From: DTU013 sp964490975
GTDB taxonomy: Bacteria; Bacillota; Clostridia; Acetivibrionales; DTU013
Reading direction: 5' to 3'
Assembly: GCA_964490975.1 (NCBI GenBank)
Contig: CAZBEQ010000003.1
Coordinates: forward strand, 1 to 64,000
DNA length: 64,000 bases
Shown here: one piece after another, positions 44,076 through 52,050 of the stretch
How positions within the stretch are numbered: the stretch's first letter is position 1
How the letters are laid out: each line of letters begins with the position of its first letter
Made by a program: the position numbers and the translations under genes
Notes under the pieces: model-generated
What the model saw: the letters and a program-made list of their open reading frames with translations, nothing else
The model's database searches: none
Told to the model about the DNA's origin: nothing

Positions 44076-45176
44076 ATGCAGTTTAAATTTCATATGCCGG
44101 TTAAGGCTTATTTTGGAGAGGACTGTATAAAGCAATATGGCAGCGAGCTCGCTTCCTTCGGTGGAAAGGCATTCATCGTCACCGGCGGAAGGTCGGCAAA
44201 GGCCAGCGGTGCGCTCGATGATGTATGCGAGGTGCTGAAGAGGCTTGAAATAGATTTTACCATTTTTGACAGAGTTAAAAACAATCCATCTCTCAGTAAT
44301 GTGAAGGAGGGAGGAGAAGCAGCCAGACAGTTCGGAGCAGCCTTTGTTATAGGAATAGGCGGCGGATCGCCCCTTGATGCAGCTAAGGCTATTGCAGTAC
44401 TTGCTGCAAATGATATCGAGCCGGAGCAGCTGTTCACAAACAGTTTTCAGAACAAACTATTGCCAATTGTCGCGATACCGACCACGGCAGGCACCGGAAG
44501 CGAAGTCACCCCTTATTCCATTTTGACCAGAGATGATATGCAAACAAAGGGAAGCTTCGGGACACCTGAAACATTTCCGGTGATCGCATTTCTTGATCCT
44601 ATTTACACTGAAAGCATGCTCATGGATGTGACTGCAAATACCGCAATAGACGCTCTGTCCCACTGCATCGAGGGTTATTTGAGCAAAAGGAGCACGTCTG
44701 TAAGCGATATTCTTGCACAGGAAGGTATCAGACTTTTCGGGAGCTGTATGCAGCACCTTGCAAGCGGGGAAATAGACCGCGAGGACCGCAGCGCACTTCT
44801 TCATGCATCGATGCTTGGGGGTATGGTCATTGCTCAAACCGGAACTACAATAGTACATGGCATGGGATATAACTACACATATTTCAAGGACATTCCCCAT
44901 GGTAAAGCAAACGGCTATCTGATGGCCGAGTACCTGAGATTCAATTATGGCCATGCCGCGGACAAAACTGACAATATTCTTGCATTGCTGGGCTTGACCG
45001 ATATTGATGGATTTGATACCTTTATAGAGTCATTGATAGGGAAAGCTCCTGAGCTCGGTGAAGCAGAAATAGCGCAATATGCGGCGATAACCATGACACA
45101 GCGAAGCACTGCATCAAACATACGGACAGTTCAGGCATCCGATATTGAACAAATATTTAGAAAAGTCCAGGCATAA
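44076..45176 (+). CDS. Iron-containing alcohol dehydrogenase
   Basis: Group III (Fe-dependent) NAD(P)H alcohol dehydrogenase; substrate not clear from sequence. The 366 residues have the nucleotide-binding GIGGGSPLDAAKAIAVLAAN, PTTAGTGSEVTPYSIL, the metal-ligand segments AIDALSHCIEGYLSK and VHGMGYNYTYFKDIPHGKAN with the conserved histidines. This is the shorter form (about 365-390 residues), related to butanol and 1,3-propanediol dehydrogenases. It has its own promoter and a strong AGGAGG ribosome site. Confidence 0.9.
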   Translation: MQFKFHMPVKAYFGEDCIKQYGSELASFGGKAFIVTGGRSAKASGALDDVCEVLKRLEIDFTIFDRVKNNPSLSNVKEGGEAARQFGAAFVIGIGGGSPLDAAKAIAVLAANDIEPEQLFTNSFQNKLLPIVAIPTTAGTGSEVTPYSILTRDDMQTKGSFGTPETFPVIAFLDPIYTESMLMDVTANTAIDALSHCIEGYLSKRSTSVSDILAQEGIRLFGSCMQHLASGEIDREDRSALLHASMLGGMVIAQTGTTIVHGMGYNYTYFKDIPHGKANGYLMAEYLRFNYGHAADKTDNILALLGLTDIDGFDTFIESLIGKAPELGEAEIAQYAAITMTQRSTASNIRTVQASDIEQIFRKVQA

Positions 45177-45242
45177 TCTGGCGGTGTTTTTTATTAGCAG
45201 AGAGTATGCTGTTTCGGATAACGCGGCGGCGGAGGTGAAGTT

Positions 45243-45866
45243 TTGGTAGAGGTCTATTTTTATATGCCTGCTGATAAGGCAAATTACGCAGTAGACTGCG
45301 GAATAAAGGTTTCCGAGTGGTATAGCCGTGAGACGGCTATAGAGGGTAACAACAAAAAATGTATCGCTGCATTGCTTAACCCGCGTGATGAATATGACAA
45401 ATACATATCCAGCGAATACAAATGCCTCAAGCTGGAGGTTGAATCCAGACATTGCTTTATCGCGGACAGGAGCCTGTATGAGGCAGGAAAGTCATATCCT
45501 CAGGCTATGGAGCTTTATAAATGCTCCATAGTGCCGATAGCTGACTATGCTTTCGGAAATTACAGGCTTCCCGAGGTCCTGGTCACCAGCACCATTTTAG
45601 GCGAGCATATCAGCGTGTCAGGCAAAATGCTCGATACACCCGTGCTTTATGATAACTCGCAGGAGTTGTACTTTAACAATCTGATGGAGCAATTGAAGGA
45701 AGAGCATGATAATCTGAATGATACGTTGCTATATCTTTATTTTAAGTGGCTTTCTGATACAGGAAAGGCTCAATGTATCGGGGACACTGATGGAAAGTAC
45801 GCGGTATTCAGCGTAACAGGAGAACAAAGGACATATACATTTGTTATTCCGGGGGGACCGGCGTAA
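45243..45866 (+). CDS. Uncharacterised protein upstream of birA
   Basis: I do not recognise this family. The 207-residue product is soluble-looking, with no signal peptide, membrane helix or repeated motif. Features seen: several cysteines (DCGIK, KKCIAALLN, YKCLKLE, RHCFIAD), a central GNYRLPEVLVTSTILGEHIS and a helical EEHDNLNDTLLYLYFKWLSD. The start is a TTG at 45243 after GGAGGTGA. Its stop shares one base with the birA start, so the two are translationally coupled, which hints at a linked role. Confidence 0.7.
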   Translation: MVEVYFYMPADKANYAVDCGIKVSEWYSRETAIEGNNKKCIAALLNPRDEYDKYISSEYKCLKLEVESRHCFIADRSLYEAGKSYPQAMELYKCSIVPIADYAFGNYRLPEVLVTSTILGEHISVSGKMLDTPVLYDNSQELYFNNLMEQLKEEHDNLNDTLLYLYFKWLSDTGKAQCIGDTDGKYAVFSVTGEQRTYTFVIPGGPA

Positions 45867-46891
45867 TGAAATATGTAATTCTGAAGCTTTTAAAGCAGGC
45901 TGCTCCCGACTATGTCACCGGAGCTGAATTAGGGGATCGCTTTGGCGTTTCAAGGACTGCCGTATGGAAATACATCGGAGAACTGAGACAGGAAGGCTAT
46001 TTAATAGAAGCTGCATCGAAAAAGGGTTACAGACTGATTTCTTCGGAAGGGCTGATGAACCCGTTTGAAATAACTAATAACCTTGGTACAAGAATAGTGG
46101 GCAGAGAAGTATTGTGTTATGAGACACTGCCCTCGACCAATATGCAGGCTGCGAAGCTGGCAGCAGAGGGCTGCGAAGAGGGACTGGCTGTAATAGCCTT
46201 CGAACAAACCCGCGGCAGGGGAAGGCTCGGTAGAAGCTGGGAATCGCCGCCGGACAAGGGTATATATATGTCTGTGGTGCTGAGGCCTCCCATGGCGCCA
46301 GCCGAAACACAGATATTCACACTGGCAGCAGCCGTTGCAGCTGTAAAAGCAATTTATAATGTCACCGGACTGAAAACAGGCATAAAATGGCCAAATGACA
46401 TCGTTGCCGGAGGCAGGAAGATATGCGGTATATTGCTTGAGATGAATTCCGAAGCCGATAGAGTCAATCATATAGTCCTGGGCATTGGCATCAACTATTC
46501 GCAAACGGCCCGGGATTTTCCCGATGAGCTGCAGGACAGAGCATCCTCGGTCATAATGGCGCTAAAGGAATCAGAAAACTTATCCTGCGATGAGAATATT
46601 GAGAGCAGTAATGCCGGAAGGCTGGCACTGGTACGCGCTGTACTGCGTGAACTGGATGAAGTCCTGCTCGATGTGTTTAATGGTAATAATGGCAGTATAC
46701 TTGACAGCTGGAGGGAATACTCTGCTACGCTCGGTAGGGAAGTGCGGTTTGCACTCAGGGATGTGGAATTTACAGGGATCGCTGAGGACATAACTGATGA
46801 CGGCCGCCTTGTGGTGAGCTGCAATGACGGAATACGGCGGGAGCTGGTATCGGGAGAGGTATCCGTCAGGGGGATATACGGATACGTATAA
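45866..46891 (+). CDS. birA: Biotin protein ligase / biotin operon repressor
   Basis: Attaches biotin to carboxylase carrier proteins and, through its N-terminal helix-turn-helix, can repress biotin genes. The 341 residues include the HTH (LGDRFGVSRTAVWKYIGELR), the nucleotide loop QTRGRGRLGRSWESPPDKGI, and KWPNDIVAGGRKICGILLEM, with a C-terminal SH3-like cap. This is the bifunctional class II form. Its ATG overlaps the preceding stop by one base. No biotin synthesis genes are in the window. Confidence 0.94.
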   Translation: MKYVILKLLKQAAPDYVTGAELGDRFGVSRTAVWKYIGELRQEGYLIEAASKKGYRLISSEGLMNPFEITNNLGTRIVGREVLCYETLPSTNMQAAKLAAEGCEEGLAVIAFEQTRGRGRLGRSWESPPDKGIYMSVVLRPPMAPAETQIFTLAAAVAAVKAIYNVTGLKTGIKWPNDIVAGGRKICGILLEMNSEADRVNHIVLGIGINYSQTARDFPDELQDRASSVIMALKESENLSCDENIESSNAGRLALVRAVLRELDEVLLDVFNGNNGSILDSWREYSATLGREVRFALRDVEFTGIAEDITDDGRLVVSCNDGIRRELVSGEVSVRGIYGYV

Positions 46892-46939
46892 ACAGGTACC
46901 CTGTTGCCTAAATTATATATGTAAAAATAAGGAGTATTT

Positions 46940-47734
46940 ATGGTTATTGATTTTCATGTTCATTGTTTTCCTGAAGACATTGCCAAGAGAGCTACCGAGT
47001 CGTTATCCAGAGCTGCGAACCTGCCGTTGAACTCTGATGGGACAGTATGCGCGATAAAAGCATCGATGAAAAGAGCTGGCATCGATAAGTCATTGATACA
47101 AAACATAGCTACAAAACCGAGCCAGACCGGAAAGATAACACAGTGGGCATCTTCCATCCAGGATGATGAGATCCTTGCATTTGGCTCGGTACACCCTGAA
47201 GCTGAGGATTGGAAGGATCAGCTCGTCAGGATAAAAGAGGCTGGATTGAAAGGTATCAAGTTTCATCCTGAATACCAGAGCTTTTACGTAGATGATCAAA
47301 AAATGTACCCAATCTATGAGAAGGCGGCCGACCTTGGACTGATCATTATCTTTCATGCGGGAGGAGATCTGGGGATGCCCGAGCCCTATCACTGCACGCC
47401 TGACAGAATGAAACGGGCGCTGAGGGCGATACCCGGCTCAAGGGTCGTCGCTGCACATATGGGAGGCTTTGATTACTGGGATGATGTGGAACGTTACCTT
47501 GTTGGTGAAGATATGTTTTTCGATACCTCCTTCAGCCTGAATGTAATGGACCAGGAGCAGTTCAGACGGATACTTTCGGGGCACGGACATGAGAGGCTGC
47601 TTTTTGCGTCTGATTCGCCGTGGGGCGACCAATACACGGAGGCTGAAAGGTTCCGGAACCTGGAACTGACTGATGAGGCAAGGAGTGCAATAATGGGAGG
47701 CAATGCCGCCAAATTGCTGGGGTTGACTTGTTGA
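46940..47734 (+). CDS. Amidohydrolase family (TIM-barrel) metal-dependent hydrolase
   Basis: Member of the amidohydrolase-2 group; substrate unknown. The 264 residues carry HxH in VIDFHVHCFPED, the conserved GIKFHPEYQ, FHAGGD, VAAHMGG and the Asp in FASDSPWGD, all expected metal or catalytic positions. Relatives include decarboxylases and hydrolases of aromatic acids. It lies 48 bases after birA, with ribosome site AAGGAG. Confidence 0.87.
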   Translation: MVIDFHVHCFPEDIAKRATESLSRAANLPLNSDGTVCAIKASMKRAGIDKSLIQNIATKPSQTGKITQWASSIQDDEILAFGSVHPEAEDWKDQLVRIKEAGLKGIKFHPEYQSFYVDDQKMYPIYEKAADLGLIIIFHAGGDLGMPEPYHCTPDRMKRALRAIPGSRVVAAHMGGFDYWDDVERYLVGEDMFFDTSFSLNVMDQEQFRRILSGHGHERLLFASDSPWGDQYTEAERFRNLELTDEARSAIMGGNAAKLLGLTC

Positions 47735-47785
47735 TGCATTTAAAATACAATAGATACATTGCTTTACTGTTAATGGAGGTTTAAA

Positions 47786-48373
47786 ATGGTCAGAAATAGT
47801 AACGAAAATCAGACCGTGGCCAATAGCGCTGCAAACACCGAGAAGGTCCAGAATATACAGCCGAAGGCTGAGCAGCAGCCTAAAGCCGAGCTGCAGCAAA
47901 AGAACGACCAGCAGCCAAAGTATGATCAACAGCCTAAAAACGACCAACAGCGTAACCGTGCGAACAATCAAAACTTTAATACAAAAGGCCAGTATCAACC
48001 ACGCCAGCAGAATGCCCAGAGGAATGCGGATACTCAGATTGCACTTAATAAGGATGCGCAGTCCCAGAACAAGGATGCGTTACGTACAGGCCAGAACCAA
48101 TCAGGTCCCAGAAACAATAACCATGGTCCCAGGAACCATGATAGCCATAATAGGGACAATGGCCAGACAAGAGGTTATTACCGTGACAGGAACAGGGAAG
48201 TCGATAAGGATGCGCAGCTGAGACAGCACACTATGCCGGCTTTCACCAGACACCAGGCAGTCCAGAGAGTAAAGGCAGAGGAAACTATTGATGATATCAA
48301 ACAGGATATCATAAGGCTTGAAAAGGAAATTGAGCTTGAAATAAAGGAAATAAGAAGCCTTAAGTTTTTATAA
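47786..48373 (+). CDS. Gln/Asn-rich low-complexity protein with C-terminal charged helix
   Basis: Function unknown. Of 195 residues, the first 150 are dominated by Gln, Asn, Lys, Arg and Asp, with short tandem units such as QQPKYDQQPKNDQQ and RNNNHGPRNHDSHN, and are surely disordered. The last 45 form an ordinary charged helix (AEETIDDIKQDIIRLEKEIE). The ribosome site TGGAGG precedes the ATG, so it is probably expressed. It is followed by coaX. It could be an RNA-associated or surface/spore protein; nothing in the sequence decides. Confidence 0.72.
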   Translation: MVRNSNENQTVANSAANTEKVQNIQPKAEQQPKAELQQKNDQQPKYDQQPKNDQQRNRANNQNFNTKGQYQPRQQNAQRNADTQIALNKDAQSQNKDALRTGQNQSGPRNNNHGPRNHDSHNRDNGQTRGYYRDRNREVDKDAQLRQHTMPAFTRHQAVQRVKAEETIDDIKQDIIRLEKEIELEIKEIRSLKFL

Positions 48374-48432
48374 CAGGCGGCATATCCATGGCTTTGCTGA
48401 TGAGATAGAGGTCTGGTTTGGAGGAATGACAA

Positions 48433-49221
48433 TTGATTCTTGCGATAAATGTTGGAAATACCAATATCCGTTTTGGCGTATATAAAGAAAAGAAACTTAT
48501 AGCGCATTGGAAGCTGGCTACAAACAGGGGTTGGACAGCTGATGAATTCGGCATGTACTTCATCAATTTCTTCAACTACGAAAAGCTTGAGATTTTCGAT
48601 ATAGAAGCGGTAATAATTTCTTCTGTCGTACCTCCCATCATGTTTTCATTTGAACATGCGATACAAAGATATATAAGAAAAGACCCGATAATAATAGGGC
48701 CGGGAATAAAGACCGGTATCAATATAAAGTATGAAAATCCGCGTGAGCTTGGCGCAGACAGGATCGTGAACGCAGTTGCTGCCTATGAGCTATATGGCGG
48801 ACCTGTAATAGTGATCGATTTCGGTACCGCAACAACCTTCAATGCCATATCCTCAAGGGGAGAATTCCTTGGCGGTGCTATCTGCCCCGGTATACTCATA
48901 TCTGCAGAGGCATTGTATCAGAGGACTGCAAAGCTGCCCAGGATCGATCTTGCAAAGCATGATGCCGTCATAGGCCGCAACACCTCTGTCAGTATGCAGT
49001 CGGGAGTATTCCATGGATACGTGGGACAAATCAATCATCTGGTCAACAAGATCAAGCAGGAGATGAAGGAAGACAATATCAAAGTTATAGCAACCGGTGG
49101 ACTTGCTAAATTTATTGCGCCTGAGACAAAATCCATAGATGAAGTCAACGGGCGTCTTGTGCTTGAAGGCCTTAGGATCATATACGAAAAGAACAGAACC
49201 GAAGCCGGAAAGGAAGAATAG
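48433..49221 (+). CDS. coaX: Type III pantothenate kinase
   Basis: First step of coenzyme A synthesis. The 262 residues match CoaX: N-terminal MILAINVGNTNIRFGVYK, GADRIVNAVAAYELYGGPVI, DFGTATTFNAIS, and IATGGLAKFIAPET near the end. The first phosphate motif reads INVGNTN where most CoaX proteins have Asp in place of the first Asn. The start is a TTG at 48433 after TTGGAGGAA. A decarboxylase remnant begins at its stop codon. Confidence 0.92.
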   Translation: MILAINVGNTNIRFGVYKEKKLIAHWKLATNRGWTADEFGMYFINFFNYEKLEIFDIEAVIISSVVPPIMFSFEHAIQRYIRKDPIIIGPGIKTGINIKYENPRELGADRIVNAVAAYELYGGPVIVIDFGTATTFNAISSRGEFLGGAICPGILISAEALYQRTAKLPRIDLAKHDAVIGRNTSVSMQSGVFHGYVGQINHLVNKIKQEMKEDNIKVIATGGLAKFIAPETKSIDEVNGRLVLEGLRIIYEKNRTEAGKEE

Positions 49222-49418
49222 ATATATGTAATCGGGACACACTTGCTTACAATGCCATAAAATCTTTTACCTACCCCTGCCCTCTTTCCTTCCATATGCC
49301 AGGCCATAAGCCGGGCAGTGGCATACCTGAAGAATTTCTCTCACAGATGGAAAAGCTGGATATTACAGATTCTATAAACGAAAGATTTTCTATTGAACAG
49401 ATGCGTTTAGAGCTGTGA
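49221..49418 (+). pseudogene. N-terminal remnant of a YaaO-type Orn/Lys/Arg decarboxylase
   Basis: The frame from about 49221 to the stop at 49416-49418 has no good start codon but reads NAIKSFTYPCPLSFHMPGHK followed by PGSGIPEEFLSQMEKLDITD. This is the N-terminus of PLP-dependent amino acid decarboxylases (their F-H-M/V-P-G-H-K motif). After that it runs SINERFSIEQMRLEL and stops, leaving about 65 of the roughly 480 codons expected. In Bacillus, yaaO lies just upstream of tmk, exactly as here. I take it as a decayed relic; the identification rests on motif memory. Confidence 0.65.
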
Positions 49419-49466
49419 TAATGGAAAAAAAGGTGCATAGAACCCCCGAATATAGTATAATAAAGA

Positions 49467-49521
49467 AAGGGGACATTTCTCGGCCCGCGAAGCATATCTT
49501 TATTTAGAGATGTGTCCCCTT
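49467..49521. repeat. Class B REP-like palindrome upstream of tmk
   Basis: Imperfect inverted repeat: AAGGGGACATTTCTC (49467-49481) against GAGATGTGTCCCCTT (49507-49521), 13 of 15 positions pairing, with a 25-base loop. It ends 18 bases before the tmk start and follows the decarboxylase remnant. A TATAAT lies just before it (49456-49461). Confidence 0.75.
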
Positions 49522-49539
49522 ACATTGAAGGGTGAACTT

Positions 49540-50178
49540 ATGAAGAGAGGACTTTTTATTACAATTGAAGGTACTGACGGCAGCGGAAAAACCACCCAGA
49601 TACGAAATATTATGGAGCATCTCTCCGCTATGGGTTGCAAGGTCCTCCTTACAAGAGAACCCGGAGGGACACGTATCAGTGAGAATATCCGGTCTATAAT
49701 ATTGGATCCTGCTTTTACAGAAATGCAGGATACAACTGAGCTGCTTCTGTATTCGGCAGCAAGGGCACAGCTTGTGGAGCAGGTTATCAAACCATCGATC
49801 GCCAATTGCGAGACTGTTATTTGTGATCGCTACGTTGATTCCTTTTTTGCTTACCAGGGCTACGGCAGAGGCCTTGATATGGATATGCTGCAGAAAATAA
49901 CAAGCACAGCAATAAGCGGCACTATGCCTGATATAACATTCTTCTTCGACCTTGACCCGGAAATAGGACTTAGAAGAAGGATGACTGTGAATGAAGGCGA
50001 CAGGATAGAAAATGAAATGATGGATTTTCACAGAAGAGTATATGAAGGATATAAAGAATTGGCTGCAAGGTACCCCGAAAGAATAAAAACGATCAATGCA
50101 TCAAAACCAATCAATGAGGTTTGGGACGATGTCAGGCATCAGCTGGACATGGCTCTTGGCTTTGTTAGAGAGATTTGA
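49540..50178 (+). CDS. tmk: Thymidylate kinase
   Basis: Phosphorylates dTMP to dTDP. The 212-residue product has the P-loop FITIEGTDGSGKTTQ, the REPGGTRISENIR region, the DRYVDSFFAYQGYGRG motif and a lid with RRRMTVNEGDRIE. The ATG at 49540 has GAAGGGTGA upstream; the longer frame from 49510 reads out of the class B repeat. It heads tmk-darA-yaaR-holB-ricT, the common Firmicute order. Confidence 0.95.
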   Translation: MKRGLFITIEGTDGSGKTTQIRNIMEHLSAMGCKVLLTREPGGTRISENIRSIILDPAFTEMQDTTELLLYSAARAQLVEQVIKPSIANCETVICDRYVDSFFAYQGYGRGLDMDMLQKITSTAISGTMPDITFFFDLDPEIGLRRRMTVNEGDRIENEMMDFHRRVYEGYKELAARYPERIKTINASKPINEVWDDVRHQLDMALGFVREI

Positions 50179-50212
50179 ATAGATTTACGATCATTTTTAG
50201 GAGGGTGAGGGA

Positions 50213-50542
50213 ATGAAACTTGTTTTTGCTATTGTTCATGATGAAGATGGTTCAAAGGTGATGGAGGAACTGAACAAAAACGGATTCCAGGTGACAAAAC
50301 TCTGCTCGACAGGGGGCTTTCTAAAGGCGGGCAACACCACGTTATTGGTGGGCGTTGACGAAGATCATCTGGATAATGTGATCGATGTCATAAGGAAAAA
50401 ATCAAAGAGCAGAAAGCAAGTGATAAATTCCAGCATGACACCCAACAGTATGGGCGGAATGTTTATACCCTATCCTGTAGAAGTAGTTGTAGGAGGCGCG
50501 ACTATATTCGTGCTTGATGTTGAACGCTTTGAAAAGGTATAA
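50213..50542 (+). CDS. darA: PII-like cyclic di-AMP receptor protein DarA (YaaQ)
   Basis: Trimeric PII-like protein (DUF970) that binds cyclic di-AMP; downstream target not firmly known. The 109 residues match YaaQ throughout: MKLVFAIVHDEDGSKVMEEL, LCSTGGFLKAGNTTLLVGVD, and a C-terminal PVEVVVGGATIFVLDVERFE. The strong ribosome site AGGAGGGTGAG lies six bases before the ATG. It is between tmk and yaaR as in Bacillus. Confidence 0.94.
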   Translation: MKLVFAIVHDEDGSKVMEELNKNGFQVTKLCSTGGFLKAGNTTLLVGVDEDHLDNVIDVIRKKSKSRKQVINSSMTPNSMGGMFIPYPVEVVVGGATIFVLDVERFEKV

Positions 50543-50577
50543 GGCGCAGTCATTAGATCAGCGCCGGGAGGTAATTC

Positions 50578-51030
50578 TTGAAGGTAAGTGATACTCTCGG
50601 TAATACCGCAGGCCTGGCTGGTATGCCAGCAAAAGATGAAACAAAAGTCAAACCCGGCAGAGCGGGTGAGTTCAAAAGCCACTTGTCAAGAGCTGAGGAC
50701 AGCAATTATGAGCAGCATCTTGAGAGACTTGTCCAGGACATTGTCAAGCAAGGCGATACCCTGGCGAAAAAAATTGATATACGGGAATTAAAGGCATACA
50801 GGAAGCTCATTGCCGAGTTCCTTGATGTTGCATTGGGCAACTCCAGGAAGTTCTCAAAAAAAAGTATTCTTGATAGAAGAGGCAGGCATAAGGTCTTTGC
50901 TATTATAAAAAATATTAATAGTGAGCTCGATCTTTTAACACAGGATGTACTGCAGGGAGAAAAGGACAATATCAGCCTTCTTCAGCGTTTAGCCGACATC
51001 AGGGGATTGATATTGGATTTGTTTATGTAA
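50578..51030 (+). CDS. yaaR: YaaR-like protein (DUF327)
   Basis: Conserved Firmicute protein of unknown function. The 150 residues are mostly helical after a disordered N-terminus, with the family pattern YEQHLERLVQDIVKQGDTLA, KIDIRELKAYRKLIAEFLDV and GRHKVFAIIKNINSELDLLT. The start is a TTG at 50578, seven bases after GGGAGGT. Its place between darA and holB agrees with the Bacillus order. Confidence 0.86.
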   Translation: MKVSDTLGNTAGLAGMPAKDETKVKPGRAGEFKSHLSRAEDSNYEQHLERLVQDIVKQGDTLAKKIDIRELKAYRKLIAEFLDVALGNSRKFSKKSILDRRGRHKVFAIIKNINSELDLLTQDVLQGEKDNISLLQRLADIRGLILDLFM

Positions 51031-51063
51031 AAGATTGCCCACACCCGGCTTAAGGAGCGCTAA

Positions 51064-52050
51064 ATGGATTTTACAGATATAATCGGTCAGAAGGAAGTGA
51101 TCGAAAGCCTTACCCGATCGCTTTCCGAGGGCAGGATAGGACATGCATATATATTCTCGGGACCGGCAGGGATAGGTAAGAGAACGATCGCACGCATATT
51201 TGCCGGTCTTTTGCTGTGCGATGATCCGCAAAACGGCTCTGCTTGCGGCAGATGCAGGCCCTGTCTGATGATGGAGAACGACAGCAACCCTGACTATCAT
51301 AGCATAAGTGCTGACGGGTTGAGCATCGGTGTCGATTTGGTAAGGGAAATACAGAGTGATGCAGTTCTCAAACCAATGTACTCCAAACGCAAGGTATATA
51401 TAGTTGAAGAGGCGGCGATACTGACAGAACAGGCGCAGAACTGTCTGCTCAAGACATTTGAGGAGCCGCCGGGATATGTAGTGGTGATGCTTCTGACCAC
51501 AAACTATGAAAAGCTGCTGGAAACAGTACGTTCACGGGCTCAGCATCTAAAGTTCAGAAAATATACCCGTGAAGAGGTATACCAGGCTCTCATGCTTAGG
51601 TATGGCAGCGATGATGGCATGTTCGAACTGGCAGCCGACTATTCCGATGGGAATATTGGTACTGCGCTGGATCTTGCTGAATCAGGCGATTTTTCAAAGC
51701 TCAGGGATCAGATGCTGGAGCTGCTGCCTGGCGCGGCTCAGGGCAAGACCAGGAGTGTTCTGGAGCTTTCGTCATTCATGGACACATACAAGGATAATGT
51801 AGACATGCTCCTTGATATAATGCTTTTGTACTACAGAGATCTACTGGTAATGAGTGAGACAGGAAAAGAAAATTTGTTGATTAATTCAGACAAAAAGGAT
51901 ATTATATTAAATAATGCTCGCAAATATGGCAACGATAGGCTTATAAGCAGCATTGAAGCCATAGGTGCATCGCGAAGGGCTCTTAAACAAAATGCGAGTT
52001 ATCAGCTTGTTATAGATAATTTGTTGATAAAGCTACGGGAGGATCATTAA
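51064..52050 (+). CDS. holB: DNA polymerase III delta-prime subunit
   Basis: Clamp-loader subunit. The 328 residues begin DFTDIIGQKEVIESLTRSLS, have a P-loop-like FSGPAGIGKRTIARIFAGLL, the zinc module with CDDPQNGSACGRCRPC, and the SRC-like RSRAQHLKF segment. The P-loop keeps GKR-T, unlike fully degenerate delta-prime proteins. It abuts ricT directly (stop 52050, start 52051). Confidence 0.93.
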   Translation: MDFTDIIGQKEVIESLTRSLSEGRIGHAYIFSGPAGIGKRTIARIFAGLLLCDDPQNGSACGRCRPCLMMENDSNPDYHSISADGLSIGVDLVREIQSDAVLKPMYSKRKVYIVEEAAILTEQAQNCLLKTFEEPPGYVVVMLLTTNYEKLLETVRSRAQHLKFRKYTREEVYQALMLRYGSDDGMFELAADYSDGNIGTALDLAESGDFSKLRDQMLELLPGAAQGKTRSVLELSSFMDTYKDNVDMLLDIMLLYYRDLLVMSETGKENLLINSDKKDIILNNARKYGNDRLISSIEAIGASRRALKQNASYQLVIDNLLIKLREDH

